This document shows, one piece after another, positions 5,103 through 5,177 of a stretch of DNA of 5,177 nucleotides. The translations under genes and the position numbers were made by a program. Each line of letters opens with the position of its first letter. The stretch's first letter is position 1. Source of the stretch: Clostridia bacterium (lineage in GTDB: Bacteria; Bacillota_E; RBS10-35; JAJYVN01); contig DAHWHT010000101.1 in assembly GCA_027335515.1 (NCBI GenBank), forward strand, positions 1-5,177, in the 5' to 3' direction. Under the pieces are notes generated by a model. The model made no database searches, was not told the DNA's origin, and saw only the letters and a list, made by a program, of their open reading frames with translations.

Positions 5103-5107
5103 GAGGT
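5103..5107 (+). promoter_or_regulatory. Ribosome binding site for the gene at the right edge
   Basis: GAGGT lies six bases before the ATG at 5114 and supports it as a real start. Confidence 0.65.
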
Positions 5108-5113
5108 GCTGAG

Positions 5114-5177
5114 ATGGCCGCGCCGATGCAAGGATACTTCCCCCGTGACCCAAAGAAGGCCGCCTCCCTGCTCGGTC
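5114..5177 (+). CDS. Start of a gene of unknown function, cut by the window edge
   Basis: An SD (GAGGT, 5103-5107) precedes an ATG that opens a frame reading MAAPMQGYFPRDPKKAASLL and continuing past the end. Only 21 residues are visible: a short polar start, a Y-F-P-R-D-P patch and the beginning of a basic amphipathic helix. There is no signal peptide. Nothing can be said about family. In a virion module, it could be another minor structural protein. Confidence 0.55.
   Translation, partial: MAAPMQGYFPRDPKKAASLLG

Noticed and set aside
1..5177. Tailed-phage head or tail module
   Set aside because: It was considered because of the compact gene layout, but no portal, terminase, protease, HK97-type coat, tape-measure or baseplate features are visible. 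It is not excluded for the flanking DNA.
1..5177. CRISPR arrays, tRNA genes, insertion sequences, att sites or direct repeats
   Set aside because: I scanned for spaced repeats, cloverleaf-like arms and terminal inverted repeats and found none beyond short GC-rich coincidences.

Overview
The window is about two-thirds G+C by eye. It carries nine small to mid-sized genes, all on the + strand, packed end to end with overlapping start/stop codons or very short gaps. Most are preceded by clear purine-rich Shine-Dalgarno (SD) sequences. This density, single orientation and small gene size look like a phage or prophage structural region from a high-GC bacterial host. I see no integrase, transposase, tRNA, rRNA, CRISPR array, metabolic gene or antibiotic gene, and none of the proteins can be assigned to a named family with certainty by reading.

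Layout. (1) Positions 1-458 hold two tiny genes: a 77-residue protein with one possible membrane segment, and a 73-residue basic protein coupled to it by an ATGA overlap. (2) Positions 492-519 form a strong rho-independent-type hairpin (10 bp stem, 5-base loop, T-run) that separates this pair from what follows. (3) Positions 558-998 encode a 146-residue glycine/alanine-rich membrane protein with a low-complexity Ala/Arg then Ala/Pro/Gln tail. (4) Positions 1044-2336 encode the largest protein, 430 residues, beta-rich, behind the best SD in the window; it is my first candidate for a major capsid protein. (5) Positions 2372-5007 hold a run of beta-rich proteins of 101, 327, 235 and 117 residues, plus an 81-residue Cys/His-containing protein. 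The 327-residue protein is built from two similar halves about 162 residues apart. The 235-residue protein has a helical N-terminus followed by a beta domain. (6) A gene starting at 5114 runs off the end.

Interpretation (inference). The set of a small hydrophobic membrane protein, one large beta-rich protein and several small beta-sandwich-like proteins, including one with a tandem duplication, resembles the virion module of a tailless, membrane-containing, jelly-roll-capsid phage (the PRD1/PM2/FLiP kind of architecture) more than the head-tail module of a tailed phage. No portal, terminase, HK97-type coat, tape measure or baseplate gene is visible. The window is only 5.2 kb and I could not detect a diagnostic packaging-ATPase motif, so this remains a hypothesis. 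If correct, the genes would work together as membrane protein, capsid shell, and vertex or spike components, with translation coupled between several neighbours.
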